Source: Nitrospira sp.
GTDB lineage: Bacteria > Nitrospirota > Nitrospiria > Nitrospirales > Nitrospiraceae
NCBI GenBank assembly: GCA_036984305.1
Contig: BQWY01000001.1
Span: 1,757,501 to 1,821,500, forward strand
Direction of reading: 5' to 3'
Length of the DNA: 64,000 nt
The notes beneath the pieces are model-generated. The model saw only the letters and a program-made list of their open reading frames with translations, was not told the origin of the DNA and did not search any database. Positions 44,243 through 53,844 of this stretch are shown here, piece by piece. The position numbers and the translations under genes are program-made. The first letter of the stretch is position 1; each line of letters opens with the position of its first letter.

Positions 44243-45424
44243 ATGGGACGGCAGGTATCGGGGAAGCCGGTGTCGGCAGCCGTCAAGGGCCTGTCCAGTT
44301 CGGGGAAGTCCTTCACGACCGAGAAGACCCTTCAGCATTTTCCCACGTCCGCTTACCTGTCCATGACTGCCATGAGCGAGCGGGCGCTGATCTACATGAA
44401 AGAGGAGTTCAAACACAAAACCCTAGTGATCTTCGAAGCCGTGGCCCTCCGGGAGCAGCGCGAGAAGAACGACAGCAACCTGACCGCCTATTTTGTGCGC
44501 TCCCTCCTGAGTGAAGGCCGGATTTCCTACCCGGTAACCGTGCGAGACAAACAGGAAGGCTTCGTCACCAAGACCATTACCAAGGAAGGCCCGACCAACG
44601 TCATTCTGACCACCACGGCGACCGAGCTGCACGGCGAAAACGAAACGCGCATGCTCTCCATCCCAACCAACGATACCCGCGAGCAAACGAAGGCCATCAT
44701 GTTGCGTCTGGCCGCCGGTCGAGGGCCTGAACCTGATCGACGCGCATGGCATGACCTCCAAGCCTGGTTGGAGCACGCAGAACATCGGGCGACGGTGCCC
44801 TATGCCGCCTATCTCGCCGAACAGATTCCCCCCGTAGCCGTCCGGCTCCGACGTGACTTCAAATCGCTCCTACGTCTGACCGAGGCTCACGCGCTCCTAC
44901 ACCAATGCACACGGGAGCGAGATGCTGCGGGGCGGATTGTGGCCACGGAGGCGGACTACCTCGCCGTCCGTGCCTTAGTGGCGGATCTCGTGGCGGCCGG
45001 CGTAGGGGCGACCGTGCCTCAGACCATCCGAGAGACGGTCCAAGCCGTGAGTGAGGCAGACACAGGTGAGGGCGTCACCGTGAAAGCCGTGAGCGAGAAA
45101 TTGAAACTGGATCGATCGGCCGCGCAACGCCGGATTCAAGCGGCGCGGGAGCGCGGCTATCTCGTCAATCTCGAGGAAAAGAGAGGGAAGCCTGCGCGCT
45201 ATGCGAACGGGGACCCCATGCCGGAGGAACTGGACCTCCTCCCGGCTTCGCTTCCGGGTGTGCAACACACCCCATCCCAGTCCGGCACTGCTCTGCATAG
45301 CGTAAGTGCTTCAGATTCCAAGGTGAATGGAAGGGGTGTGCAACTGTGCAGTGACAACGGAGAGAAGTATAGCGGAGCGCCTGAAGACGATGCCGATGTG
45401 ATCTATGAGGACGACCGATGCTAG
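44243..45424 (+). pseudogene. primase/helicase-type ATPase gene, 5' end lost next to IS481
   Basis: The 393-codon frame opens 8 bp from the IS end. It has a Walker A SSSGKS near residue 21 (GLSSSGKSF), Walker B-like TLVIFEAVAL near 60, and TNVILTTTATELHGENETRML, as in the ATPase domain of primase/helicase proteins of phages and satellites. The C-terminus adds a winged-helix-like VKAVSEKLKLDRSAAQRRI. A zinc finger and TOPRIM primase domain expected upstream are absent, so the 5' part is missing. The gene is followed by an ATGA-like 7-bp overlap with the gene at 45418. Not a functional replication protein as it stands. Confidence 0.7.
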
Positions 45425-45786
45425 TCGAAGCCGTTACCAAGCCAATCCGCTACCGTCTGACCGATGGTCAGGAAATCCACCTGCGCCTGGGTGTCCCGGC
45501 CGACATTCCAGACCAGCAGGCGCAGGCGCTCCTCCTCAAGGCAGGGGATCGGGTTCGACTGGTACCGGCTGAGGGCTCCACCAAGATCGAACCAGCGACG
45601 TGCCGACGGCCAGTGTATTGGGAGTCCGGAGACTCAGGGCGCATCGTGGGACCGGGCCACGTCACGCACATGACGCAGGTCATGGATGGCAATGGACAAG
45701 AAACCTTCTGGCTCTGTGTTGAGTACCAAGGTTCTTGGCGATGGATTCGAGAGGATTTGCTTCGCAGTGCAAAGGAGGCCCGATAA
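45418..45786 (+). CDS. small protein paralogous to 61660, follows primase
   Basis: 122 residues. Pattern KPIRYRLTDGQEIHLRLGVP ... VYWESG ... WRWIREDL repeats, with changes, in the protein encoded at 61660-61974. Both follow a primase/ATPase gene with a short overlap. Small beta-rich protein, no known domain; it is probably part of the same replication module in two related elements. Confidence 0.65.
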   Translation: MLVEAVTKPIRYRLTDGQEIHLRLGVPADIPDQQAQALLLKAGDRVRLVPAEGSTKIEPATCRRPVYWESGDSGRIVGPGHVTHMTQVMDGNGQETFWLCVEYQGSWRWIREDLLRSAKEAR

Positions 45787-46694
45787 ATGGGCCTGTTCTC
45801 GGGTATTGGTGGGCTGATCGGAGGCGTGTTCGGGGCGACCCAGCAAAAGCGGGCCTTCAATAGCGCGATCGAGAACCTCCGCAACTTCCAGCAGAACACC
45901 TTGCTGCCAGAAGCAGGCAAATACAGCGCCTTTAGTGGCGATATGGTGGCGCGCGGGCTCAATACCATTGGAGGCGGCACGCTCTCCTACAACTATTCCC
46001 CGGAAGTGCAAGGCATGCGTGATCGACTGATTGCCAGCACGCAAGGCGGGCTCTCTCCTGCGGCGCAGATTGCGCTGGAGGATGCCAACAAGTTTTTGAA
46101 GGAAGACGCCGTAAGCACGGGCAATCTCCGCTCCGGGGCCTTCGGCTATGCGCAAGCAGAATTGGCAGGCGCGTGGTGGCGGATGAACTTGGGAGGCAAA
46201 CGAATCTCCTCAATCTCATTGGCGGCCAGGATCTCGCCTTGAATGAATTGGACCTCAACACCGGGCTCAATCTGCTGAAAGCCGGCGCCAGCTATGGGGA
46301 CATTGCCACGAGCATCTACGGCCTCGCTTCGAACAATAACCTGAACACCTCCAATGCCATTATCGGGCGTGGAGGCGTGCAGGCGGCACAGCTCTCGGGG
46401 ATTGGCTCAGGGATTGGGTCCATCGGGGATCTCGGCCTCCTGGCCTACGGTGGTGCGATGGGATTAGGCGGTACAGGGGCGACTGGTTGGGAAGGCGCCC
46501 TGCAAGGCGTGACCGGAATGGGCATGTATCCCTCTCTGAGCATGTTCCCCTATCTGCAAGGCTATCAATCGCCACTCCAGGCTACCTATCGAAGTGCCGT
46601 CATGCCGCCAACTGCACAGCCGTATCAGGCGCCGGGGCTCGAGGATTTCTCCGGGATCTTTAACGTGCCGAAAACTTCCTACGCGATCGAGTAG
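45787..46694 (+). pseudogene. phage internal virion/DNA-ejection-like protein, frameshifted
   Basis: The first frame (45787-46242) starts MGLFSGIGGLIGGVFGATQQ, similar in style to Podoviridae DNA-transfer proteins. After AELAG near 46168 the sequence makes sense only in another frame: VADELGRQTNLLNLIGGQDL and on to NVPKTSYAIE at 46694. One base lost or gained near 46168-46175 explains it. The second half is Gly-rich and repetitive (GIGSGIGSIGDLG). It is likely a decayed prophage gene. Confidence 0.6.
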
Positions 46695-46700
46695 GAGACG

Positions 46701-47207
46701 ATGGACTATACCAGTACAGAGGTTCGGGCAGTCGCAAAACCACGTCGAAAACGGACGAAGAAGTATGCTTACACAGGTTCCAAGTCCGGCGTGCGAGGCA
46801 TTGTGGCGGCCGCCCTTCTACGGCAGGGCATGTCCGTGAGCGAAGTGGCTACGCGGACTGAACTGTGTCGCGATACCGTGGCCGCCATCCGTCAACGCTG
46901 GGCAGAAGGGCTCAAGCACATGGAGCCGATTCGTGAAACAATCCGGGACCTTGGCTTGCTTACCGCGGCGGAATTGCTCTTCGGCGTGAGCGAGAAGGAT
47001 ATTCCAGCCATGCCAACAGAGAAGAGGCTAACTACGGCAGCGAAATTGTTGGAGCAGTACGCTCCCCCTGAGCGAGCCGAGGGGAATCCCGTTTTTCAAA
47101 TTCTGAATCAATACAACCTCACGCCGTCCCACAGCACCTCGGAACGCACCATAGCCACGACTGCGAAGTTGGACCCGCCGGAGTCTCCGTCAGCATCCAA
47201 TATCTAG
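46701..47207 (+). CDS. phage-type helix-turn-helix protein
   Basis: 168 residues. Basic N-terminus (VAKPRRKRTKKYAYTGSKSG), then a helix-turn-helix at MSVSEVATRTELCRDTVAAIRQRW, and a helical region ending PPERAEGNP. It starts 7 bp after the frameshifted virion gene. It could be a terminase-small or regulator-like protein; the evidence does not decide. Confidence 0.5.
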   Translation: MDYTSTEVRAVAKPRRKRTKKYAYTGSKSGVRGIVAAALLRQGMSVSEVATRTELCRDTVAAIRQRWAEGLKHMEPIRETIRDLGLLTAAELLFGVSEKDIPAMPTEKRLTTAAKLLEQYAPPERAEGNPVFQILNQYNLTPSHSTSERTIATTAKLDPPESPSASNI

Positions 47208-47655
47208 GACAGCCGGATTATTGCATCACAGATGGGTGTTTCTGGAAATAATGCGACGAGAGGCTGCGCTAGCCTTCCCCCTCACCACTTCTCGTTGCGA
47301 TTCTGAAATCCCTAGATAGAGGGGGCCGCACGGATAACTAAATTGTCGTCTAGGAAGGCAACCAATGTCTCCCATGCTGCTCAACTGCACACCGTGATCT
47401 TGCACGCCTTCCCTCCAAAATACTTCCAATCACCATAGGCACCACCGGTATTTCTTGACAAATGAAAGCCACCTGCAAAGAATTGGCCCCCAAAGTCTGC
47501 AGCTTCAGGGCAACATAGCTCCTCGTCAATTTGATGTTCATGCGGTCGGTCTCCACCCTGTTCTATCGGTGGCCTATCAATGCCATCGAGAAGTAGTGCA
47601 CTCAGAAAGGAGACGCTCGCACGTTGACACTTCTCCCGAGTAAGTCATTACGAGA
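47208..47655. other. intergenic stretch, no gene recognised
   Basis: 448 bp between the phage-type gene and the TIR-NACHT gene. Short ORFs here lack ribosome sites and recognisable domains. The promoter of the TIR-NACHT gene should lie in its right part. Confidence 0.5.
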
Positions 47656-50433
47656 ATGAGCCTTACTGAATCTACCGCCGCCTCCTTCGATGTCTTCATT
47701 TGTCACAATAGCGCGGACAAACCTGCCGTCCGAAAGATCGTCGACGCCTTGAAACAACGTGGTGTGAAGCCGTGGTTTGATGAGGAAGCAATAAACCCCG
47801 GCGACTCGTGGCAAACGATTATCGGAAAACAACTCTCGCAAGTAGAAGCAGCTGCGGTATTCGTAGGCCCGAATGGTATCGCCCCATGGCAGGACGAAGA
47901 GATTCAGGGCCTTTTGATCGAATTAAAGAAACGTCATTGTCGTCTCATTCCGGTTATCCTGGACTCAACTCCTCTAACGTTCCAACTGCCCTGGACGCTT
48001 CGGAATCGTCATTGGGTGGACTTCCGGAAACCCGATTCCGATCCCATCGAGCAACTCGTTAAAGGAATTACCGGAGTGCAACCTGGTCAATCAATAGAAG
48101 ACCAACTATTGCCACTCAAAGAGAAACAGATTGTTGAACTCCGTCTCCTAGGCAACAGGCATGACTCACCGACGGGCAAGCAGCATGAGGTAATTCAAGA
48201 GCTAGAAAGTCATCTCCAATTGGGCAAAGTGAAGGTCACTCGTGAAGCAACTGATCATAGGAAGTATCTAGAGCTACGCACAGAAGACGCTGACAAAATT
48301 TACTCTGCGAGTACCCAAGGGAGGCTCAATGGAATCGGCATTGCGGATGCGAGACTCTATGCCTCTCTCGCCGTTCTGCCCAGCGAGGAGCAACGGGCTC
48401 GACTCCTAATTCTTTTAGATCGCGTCCAGGCGTTCTGGGTTGACGGAGTGCTACGGCAATCTCTCCACAACGAGGTCCTGCTTGCACTCGGTAAACGTCC
48501 TATGGCTGAGGCTGTTGATGCCCCTTGGAAGCAACTCGTGGAATTCCCCAAAAACCGTCGAGAGCTTGACCTTCAGAATGGAGGCATCAACTCAATCTTT
48601 GACGCGTCGGGCTTGCTTTTGATTCTCGGGGAGCCCGGTTCAGGAAAAACTACGACCCTCCTTGAACTCGCCTCCGATCTCATTCGTCGCGCTAAGAAAA
48701 GCCCAACGGAGCGAGTACCCATTGTCTTGAATCTGTCGAGCTGGAGAAAAGGGGCGTTACTGGAAGAGTGGATTGCAGGAGAACTTTCCTCCAAATACCG
48801 GATTCCCAGGAAGATCGCGCGTGACTGGGTAGAGCATAACTATCTGGTGCCGTTATTGGATGGTCTGGATGAATTACCCACAGCCATACGGCCTGATTGC
48901 GTGGCGGCTATTAATAACTATGTCGAAAGGTTGACACCAGCAGGCCTTGTCGTGTGCTGTCGGCTACTAGAGTATCAGTGGCTTCCCGAGCGCCTGAAAC
49001 TGGATGCAGCAGTGCTTCTTGAACCATTGACTCCTAAAGAGGTGCGCCAGTACGTAGAGGCCTTGGGTCCGAAATGGACCAGCCTTCAACACGCCTTCCA
49101 AATTGATCCCACGATGCAGGAGCTCGCTCAGACGCCGCTCATGCTCGATATCATGAGTCTGGCTTATGAGGGTGCGAGTAACTTAACCCCTGGAAGCCAT
49201 GCGAGCGTCTCCCCGAAGGAACGCCGCAAGCAGATCTTGCAATCTTACATTGATCGGATGTTTGAGCGCAAAAGGTTCTCCGGGAGTCCATTTCCCAAAG
49301 TGATGGTCATTACATTCTTAACGTGGCTGGCGCGAAGGATGAAAGAGCACTCGCAAACCGTGTTCATGGTTGAGGAGCTTCAACCTAACTGGCTCACATC
49401 CACTCGAGACAGGCTGGCATATGGACTGTTAGTGGCATTGGCCATCGGGAATATTTTTTCGCTAGGGATTTCTTCGATTTGGAAGCTCGGGCAATTCTTT
49501 AGCCCCTATTACCGTTTTCAACCCCTTTTAGGATTTCCTTCCGTACTCGCGTATGGCCTTATCTCTGGTTTGGGTCTTTTTGTTGCATGTAGGTCGACAA
49601 GTCCTATTATAAATGGGGTACTGACCTTTCTAAGTGGAGCTTTACTCCTCGGAGCTTGGGACTCACTGCTAGGCGCCCAGCCTATTGTGCAGCCCTTTTT
49701 ACCTTTCGGAATTGATCCAATCAAAGTACTGGTGTTCGGGATCTTCACCGGAGTGTTGGGTGGCCTCGGCGTTGGCATGCTAGATCGCATTACGCCTATA
49801 GAAAACATGAGTTGGCGATGGAAGAATGCTCTCAAAGGAGCCATTACAGGTTCAGTAATTGGACTTGTGGGTGGTTTTTTCGCTGGGACTGCAGTTGTTC
49901 TAACACTGCCTCCTGTAGTCACGTCGCACGAAAGCAACATTGTAATGATGCTGGCAGGCGCAATCCTCGGTTTCCTGTCCGGCACTTTAATCAACGGCTT
50001 GTTTCGTGGTCTGACTGATACAGCTAGACTCGATAGATTGTATCCTAATCAGGGCATTCACGTATCTCTTAAAAATGCAGCGCTTGGCGGGATCTTCCCG
50101 GGACTGTTGGTTGTCTTATTTTACAGTTTAGCGTGGTTGTTCGCGGGGGGGAGTGTGTCTAGAGGTGAACAGGATTTGCTGTTATTCAGTTTTGCTACCA
50201 TTGCGCTATTGGGTGGACTTAATCGAGGGGGCGCGGCGGTGGTGAAGCACTACGCGCTACGCTTTATTCTCATGATCAATGGGTACACGCCACTTAAGTT
50301 CGTAGAACTGCTCGACCATTGTGCCCGACTGATCATCCTCTCGAAGGTAGGCGGAGGATACATCTTCATTCACCGGACACTCCTTGAGCATTTTGCCGAT
50401 CTCAATCAAGAGCAACCGCAAGCCAAATCATAA
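47656..50433 (+). CDS. TIR-NACHT protein with multi-pass membrane C-terminus (anti-phage-like)
   Basis: 925 residues. Residues 10-135 form a TIR domain: FDVFICHNSADK, then GDSWQTIIGKQLSQ, and WQDEEIQGLL with Glu81 or Glu82 as the possible NADase glutamate. Residues 150-300 are a linker domain. A NACHT/STAND ATPase follows: Walker A GEPGSGKTT (325-333), PIVLNLSSW and Walker B LLDGLDE (about 400). About seven hydrophobic helices lie within residues 585-870. TIR-STAND proteins sense phage proteins and destroy NAD+ or signal cell death; a TIR fused to NACHT and a large membrane block is unusual. The gene is more AT-rich than the neighbours and sits among phage genes. Confidence 0.85.
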   Translation: MSLTESTAASFDVFICHNSADKPAVRKIVDALKQRGVKPWFDEEAINPGDSWQTIIGKQLSQVEAAAVFVGPNGIAPWQDEEIQGLLIELKKRHCRLIPVILDSTPLTFQLPWTLRNRHWVDFRKPDSDPIEQLVKGITGVQPGQSIEDQLLPLKEKQIVELRLLGNRHDSPTGKQHEVIQELESHLQLGKVKVTREATDHRKYLELRTEDADKIYSASTQGRLNGIGIADARLYASLAVLPSEEQRARLLILLDRVQAFWVDGVLRQSLHNEVLLALGKRPMAEAVDAPWKQLVEFPKNRRELDLQNGGINSIFDASGLLLILGEPGSGKTTTLLELASDLIRRAKKSPTERVPIVLNLSSWRKGALLEEWIAGELSSKYRIPRKIARDWVEHNYLVPLLDGLDELPTAIRPDCVAAINNYVERLTPAGLVVCCRLLEYQWLPERLKLDAAVLLEPLTPKEVRQYVEALGPKWTSLQHAFQIDPTMQELAQTPLMLDIMSLAYEGASNLTPGSHASVSPKERRKQILQSYIDRMFERKRFSGSPFPKVMVITFLTWLARRMKEHSQTVFMVEELQPNWLTSTRDRLAYGLLVALAIGNIFSLGISSIWKLGQFFSPYYRFQPLLGFPSVLAYGLISGLGLFVACRSTSPIINGVLTFLSGALLLGAWDSLLGAQPIVQPFLPFGIDPIKVLVFGIFTGVLGGLGVGMLDRITPIENMSWRWKNALKGAITGSVIGLVGGFFAGTAVVLTLPPVVTSHESNIVMMLAGAILGFLSGTLINGLFRGLTDTARLDRLYPNQGIHVSLKNAALGGIFPGLLVVLFYSLAWLFAGGSVSRGEQDLLLFSFATIALLGGLNRGGAAVVKHYALRFILMINGYTPLKFVELLDHCARLIILSKVGGGYIFIHRTLLEHFADLNQEQPQAKS

Positions 50434-50743
50434 GCCCCCACAACGGGACTCGGGCGATCCGGTGAGCTGGTCGGAATTCAGCAACGCAGAGGGGGTACGA
50501 CCTTTGTCGGACCGGCACACCCAGGACACAATAGCTCCAAAGCGAGATTGTGTGCGGAGTCGGAACCCCTCCCTAATGAACTAGTGATACGCGAGAATAA
50601 GCCCTTTAGACATTGCCAGTACTGAAGCTGCGCTCACATGCATGAAAGGTATGCGGGTTTAACCTTGTCAAGAATGAGGAGCATTGCACACGGCTGCGCG
50701 TTGCGCGTAGGATTTGCGTATCACGCCAACCGGGAGGCCTCCC
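50434..50743. other. intergenic stretch, no gene recognised
   Basis: 310 bp between the TIR-NACHT gene and the secreted-protein gene. I see no supported feature. Confidence 0.5.
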
Positions 50744-51103
50744 ATGCGAATCCTTACGCTGCTGACAGTGCTCCTCGCTCCTGCCTTCGCGTTCGCCCAA
50801 ACCTCCGGCCAGATCCTTGACCTTGGCGGAGGCATGTCGCTCTACTCAGATAATCACGGCAACACTGGGATGATTCAGAACCTCGGAGGCGGGTACAGCA
50901 CTTTCTCCGGGACACAAGGTTTCGGCTCAAAGCAAGATCTCGGCGGTGGGTTCTCCACCTTCTCCTTTACGCCGCTGAACGCTGTGCCTCTGAGACAGGG
51001 ATTCCAGCCACCTCCGCAGCCCCCGTTCAACTACATGGGGCCCGCGCAGCAGCTGAACCAAATGAATCACTTCTACTCGAATCAGGCATCCCGATTTCGC
51101 TAG
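50744..51103 (+). CDS. small secreted protein with Gly-rich repeats
   Basis: 119 residues from ATG 50744 with GGGAGG upstream. Signal peptide MRILTLLTVLLAPAFAFAQ. The mature protein repeats LGGG(M/Y/F)S about every 22 residues (LDLGGGMSLYS, NLGGGYSTFSG, DLGGGFSTFSF) and ends in a Pro/Gln-rich tail (QPPPQPPFNYMGPAQQLN). Family not recognised. It may be a cargo gene of the element. Confidence 0.6.
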   Translation: MRILTLLTVLLAPAFAFAQTSGQILDLGGGMSLYSDNHGNTGMIQNLGGGYSTFSGTQGFGSKQDLGGGFSTFSFTPLNAVPLRQGFQPPPQPPFNYMGPAQQLNQMNHFYSNQASRFR

Positions 51104-51188
51104 CTCAAAATAGCCTGGCCGAAGCTAGACGTTCTTTTGCTATCGCACATCGACAAGCTGGCACGCCGCCTCTTAAAGATGCATCCAT

Positions 51189-52343
51189 ATGCTTGAAGTA
51201 GTGCTCGATACGAATATATACAGACAAGATCCTCAGCGTAAAAAGCCAGGGTTTCGTGCATTGGACAAGTTGGCATCTAGTGGTCAGCTTCGAGTCCACA
51301 TACCATACTTCGTCAAGCACGAGTTTCTTTCCCAATGCCAACATGAACATACGAAGGCCGTTCGTACAATGATCAGTGCACTTGATGATGCGCAGAGAAA
51401 TATCCGAACTCTGGGGATCAAAACAAAGCTGTTACCAAAAAAACGCGCGCTGGAACGCCTCAAGGAGAGGATTGAGAAGTCAACAAAGAAGGGTTTCGAA
51501 ACGTGGGCCAAAGGTGTGAAGGCGAAGACACATTCAATCAAGCCTCACCATGGCAAAATTGTCGCCAGAGACTATTTCGTCGGGAATGCTCCGTTTGCCC
51601 AAAGGAAATCACGCAAGGACATTCCCGATTCATTCATCTATCAATGCATTATCGATATCAGCAAGCAATGCCCTAAGCTGCATGTGGTGGCTGATGACGG
51701 CGCGCTTAGCGAAGCCTGTCAACGGAACTCTAGGCTTGCCGTTCATCGGTCCTTGGACGACTTTATCAAGACACCTGAATGCATCGCGCTGATTAAGAAT
51801 CAAGAGTTTTCACATGATCTGCCGCGAGTTACTTCGTTCCTTAAGACCCAACACCTGGTGACACTCAGCGATCAGCTGTCCTATGTCCTAGACACCTCAC
51901 TACCGGGAAACAATTTTGAGGATCGCGGGATTCCCTCCGATGGTAATGAGGCTTCCATAGATGGGGTATATGAAACCACGGAAGTCGAATTTGATTTTGA
52001 ATCGATTGACTACCTGGGGTTTGGAAGCATACTTCTCCCATTCCTTTGCACAGTTGATGCGGATGTAGGTTTTTTCATTTTCAAGGGAGACTACTATGTA
52101 CTCTCTGATGATCGACAGGAGTCTATCAGTGTCAGCGAATACAACAATGACCACTATTTTGAGGCTCAGGAGCGCCACGAAGTAAGCGTAAGTGGAGTGC
52201 TTGGAATCACCTTTGACCTAGACTCCTTGGAGCCTGGAGAATTGGTTTCAGACAACTTGGACGTAATGCTCGATGAAGCGAGCATTACATTGAACGACAT
52301 CCATGAAATCCGTATCAAGCAACCGCCCGACTATATCGAATAA
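51189..52343 (+). CDS. PIN-domain protein (DUF4935-type)
   Basis: 384 residues. The N-terminal 200 residues fit a PIN ribonuclease fold: LDTNIYR with Asp7, then RDYFVGNAPFAQ, SRKDIPDSF with conserved Asp, and LHVVADDGAL. PIN nucleases are metal-dependent RNases, often toxins or defence effectors. The C-terminal 180 residues (EFDFESIDYLGFGSILLPFL, VSVSGVLGITFDLDSLE) are acidic and unassigned. No antitoxin is directly adjacent; the nearest small genes are 1.2 kb away. Confidence 0.75.
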   Translation: MLEVVLDTNIYRQDPQRKKPGFRALDKLASSGQLRVHIPYFVKHEFLSQCQHEHTKAVRTMISALDDAQRNIRTLGIKTKLLPKKRALERLKERIEKSTKKGFETWAKGVKAKTHSIKPHHGKIVARDYFVGNAPFAQRKSRKDIPDSFIYQCIIDISKQCPKLHVVADDGALSEACQRNSRLAVHRSLDDFIKTPECIALIKNQEFSHDLPRVTSFLKTQHLVTLSDQLSYVLDTSLPGNNFEDRGIPSDGNEASIDGVYETTEVEFDFESIDYLGFGSILLPFLCTVDADVGFFIFKGDYYVLSDDRQESISVSEYNNDHYFEAQERHEVSVSGVLGITFDLDSLEPGELVSDNLDVMLDEASITLNDIHEIRIKQPPDYIE

Positions 52344-52554
52344 CTTCCGGGGAAAGAGAATTTCTAGTGAGTGCCTCACTTCCGTTGAGGCGGATACGCT
52401 CGGTGGCTCCCTCGTGCTGCGCGTCGATGGTATCGCTGTCCACGGCGTATTGAGTAAGCCCCTTGATTTCAGCCGCGAGGGAGGAGTGAGTAGGGGATTG
52501 TAGGAGGGCGGCCAGCAGAGATCCGTGCACCCATGGCTGCACAGACAAACCGTT

Positions 52555-53544
52555 CTACGACGTTTCCCCAATCTGCCGATCGAGCGCCATGAGGATGTCA
52601 ATATGGGATCGTTCCAGCGGTAGAGACTTAATGAAGCTGTGCACGAAGCCTTGGACGGCCGTCCAAATGCTAGATCGGAAGAATGATGTGATCTCCCATA
52701 GCTTTCGAGTATTGCTTATTGGGCCATAATCAAATCCATCGACTGCAACAACGCCTCCACTAATGGAAGCCCTATGAGTTTCCCAGATGCTATTGTAAGT
52801 ATGGTGCAGTGCTTTGCTTTTCCTATCGTAAAGCTCGTTCAACAAGTCCAATGTGGGCGGAATCTGCGGTCCGCCTAAAATCCGTTCTAACTCTTCACTC
52901 AGAGCCCTCCTGAGTACGGAATGCCTTGGGCTGTTGTTCTCTCGAAACCAGGCTCGAAGCCGCGTAGCACCTCGAGTATCATCGCCACACAGCGCAAAAT
53001 ATTCGGCGAGGTGAACAGCCTCATCAATCGGCCTGAGTAGTATGAGGGATTCCCAATAACCGGATTCAAGGCAGAGAAGCGCCATATTTAGGAGCCTGAT
53101 AATTTTGGCGTAGATCACAAATGCGGCTACTCGACCAGACTCCTCACTTATTACATTCAGGCGAGGGGCGTAGTACTCGTGCACGCTTTCGAGGACTTTG
53201 ATGTATGTGCGGTACGTACCTGCCAGAGTTTTGATTTCACTAGCGAAGGCTGCATTGCGCCCTGTTGCCACATCATCATAATTATCTTGGGCGATGCCCA
53301 TGAGCCCGGCGATCGCATGGTTGGCGGCGTCCCTACTATGAGCAATGGTCTTGAATGACTCGTAGCTAATCGCGGGGCCTCTACCGGTCTCCACAGTCAT
53401 AATTCGCAGGTCTGTTATGAGCTGACAAATCGCTGACGTTGACACGCGAAGAGTGTATGCAGCTTGATCAAGTCGGATTAAGCGACTTGCATCACCATTT
53501 TCATGGTTATCGGACCGATGCGCTGACCCACTATCCAAGCACAA
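52555..53544 (-). CDS. hypothetical protein of mobile region, helical
   Basis: 329 residues from TTG 53544, with AAGGGGAAG upstream. An HTH-like N-terminus (YTLRVSTSAICQLITDL) and a helical body with SGYWESLILLRPIDEA and a later KALHHTYNSIWETH, reminiscent of DUF5677-like proteins; this assignment is tentative. It follows a ribbon-helix-helix gene by 2 bp, so the two form an operon that could be a regulator/effector pair. No known catalytic motif. Confidence 0.55.
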   Translation of the reverse strand: MCLDSGSAHRSDNHENGDASRLIRLDQAAYTLRVSTSAICQLITDLRIMTVETGRGPAISYESFKTIAHSRDAANHAIAGLMGIAQDNYDDVATGRNAAFASEIKTLAGTYRTYIKVLESVHEYYAPRLNVISEESGRVAAFVIYAKIIRLLNMALLCLESGYWESLILLRPIDEAVHLAEYFALCGDDTRGATRLRAWFRENNSPRHSVLRRALSEELERILGGPQIPPTLDLLNELYDRKSKALHHTYNSIWETHRASISGGVVAVDGFDYGPISNTRKLWEITSFFRSSIWTAVQGFVHSFIKSLPLERSHIDILMALDRQIGETS

Positions 53545-53546
53545 AT

Positions 53547-53732
53547 CTACTTCCCCTTCGGCAGTATCCCCCTGCGTTCTAGCTCCTGAATCCTCGCCTC
53601 AGCTAGCTCGATTAGAAAGTCTTTGACGGTCTTGCCCTCGTGGGCTGCGGCCATCTTCACCCGGCGCATCAGATCACGCGGAATATCGCGGAAGTTCCAT
53701 GCGCCGGTGCCATCTGGTGTCACACGTGTCAT
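53547..53732 (-). CDS. ribbon-helix-helix (Arc-type) regulator
   Basis: 61 residues from ATG 53732 (MTRVTPDGTGAWNFRDIP). FRDIPRDLMRRVKMAAAHEG and VKDFLIELAEARIQEL match an Arc/MetJ-type ribbon-helix-helix (beta strand, then two helices). Such proteins repress their own operon, often in toxin-antitoxin pairs. It is directly upstream of the helical gene at 52555. A TTG start at 53777 would add 15 residues. Confidence 0.65.
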   Translation of the reverse strand: MTRVTPDGTGAWNFRDIPRDLMRRVKMAAAHEGKTVKDFLIELAEARIQELERRGILPKGK

Positions 53733-53770
53733 ACAAACCGCCGCGCGGAGACTACCACCACACAAATATA

Positions 53771-53812
53771 GCGTCAAATATCAGTTGACATAGTTAAATA
53801 TCATATGATAGC
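53771..53812. promoter_or_regulatory. divergent promoter/operator region
   Basis: Between two divergent ribbon-helix-helix genes. It has TTGACA at 53785-53790, two AAATATCA repeats, and a perfect 12-bp palindrome TATCATATGATA at 53799-53810. The arrangement fits an operator for one or both regulators. Spacing from TTGACA to a -10 is not optimal, so promoter use is uncertain. Confidence 0.45.
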
Positions 53813-53844
53813 TAGCGGACGCTACCAATCTAGGAGGGTTCGCT

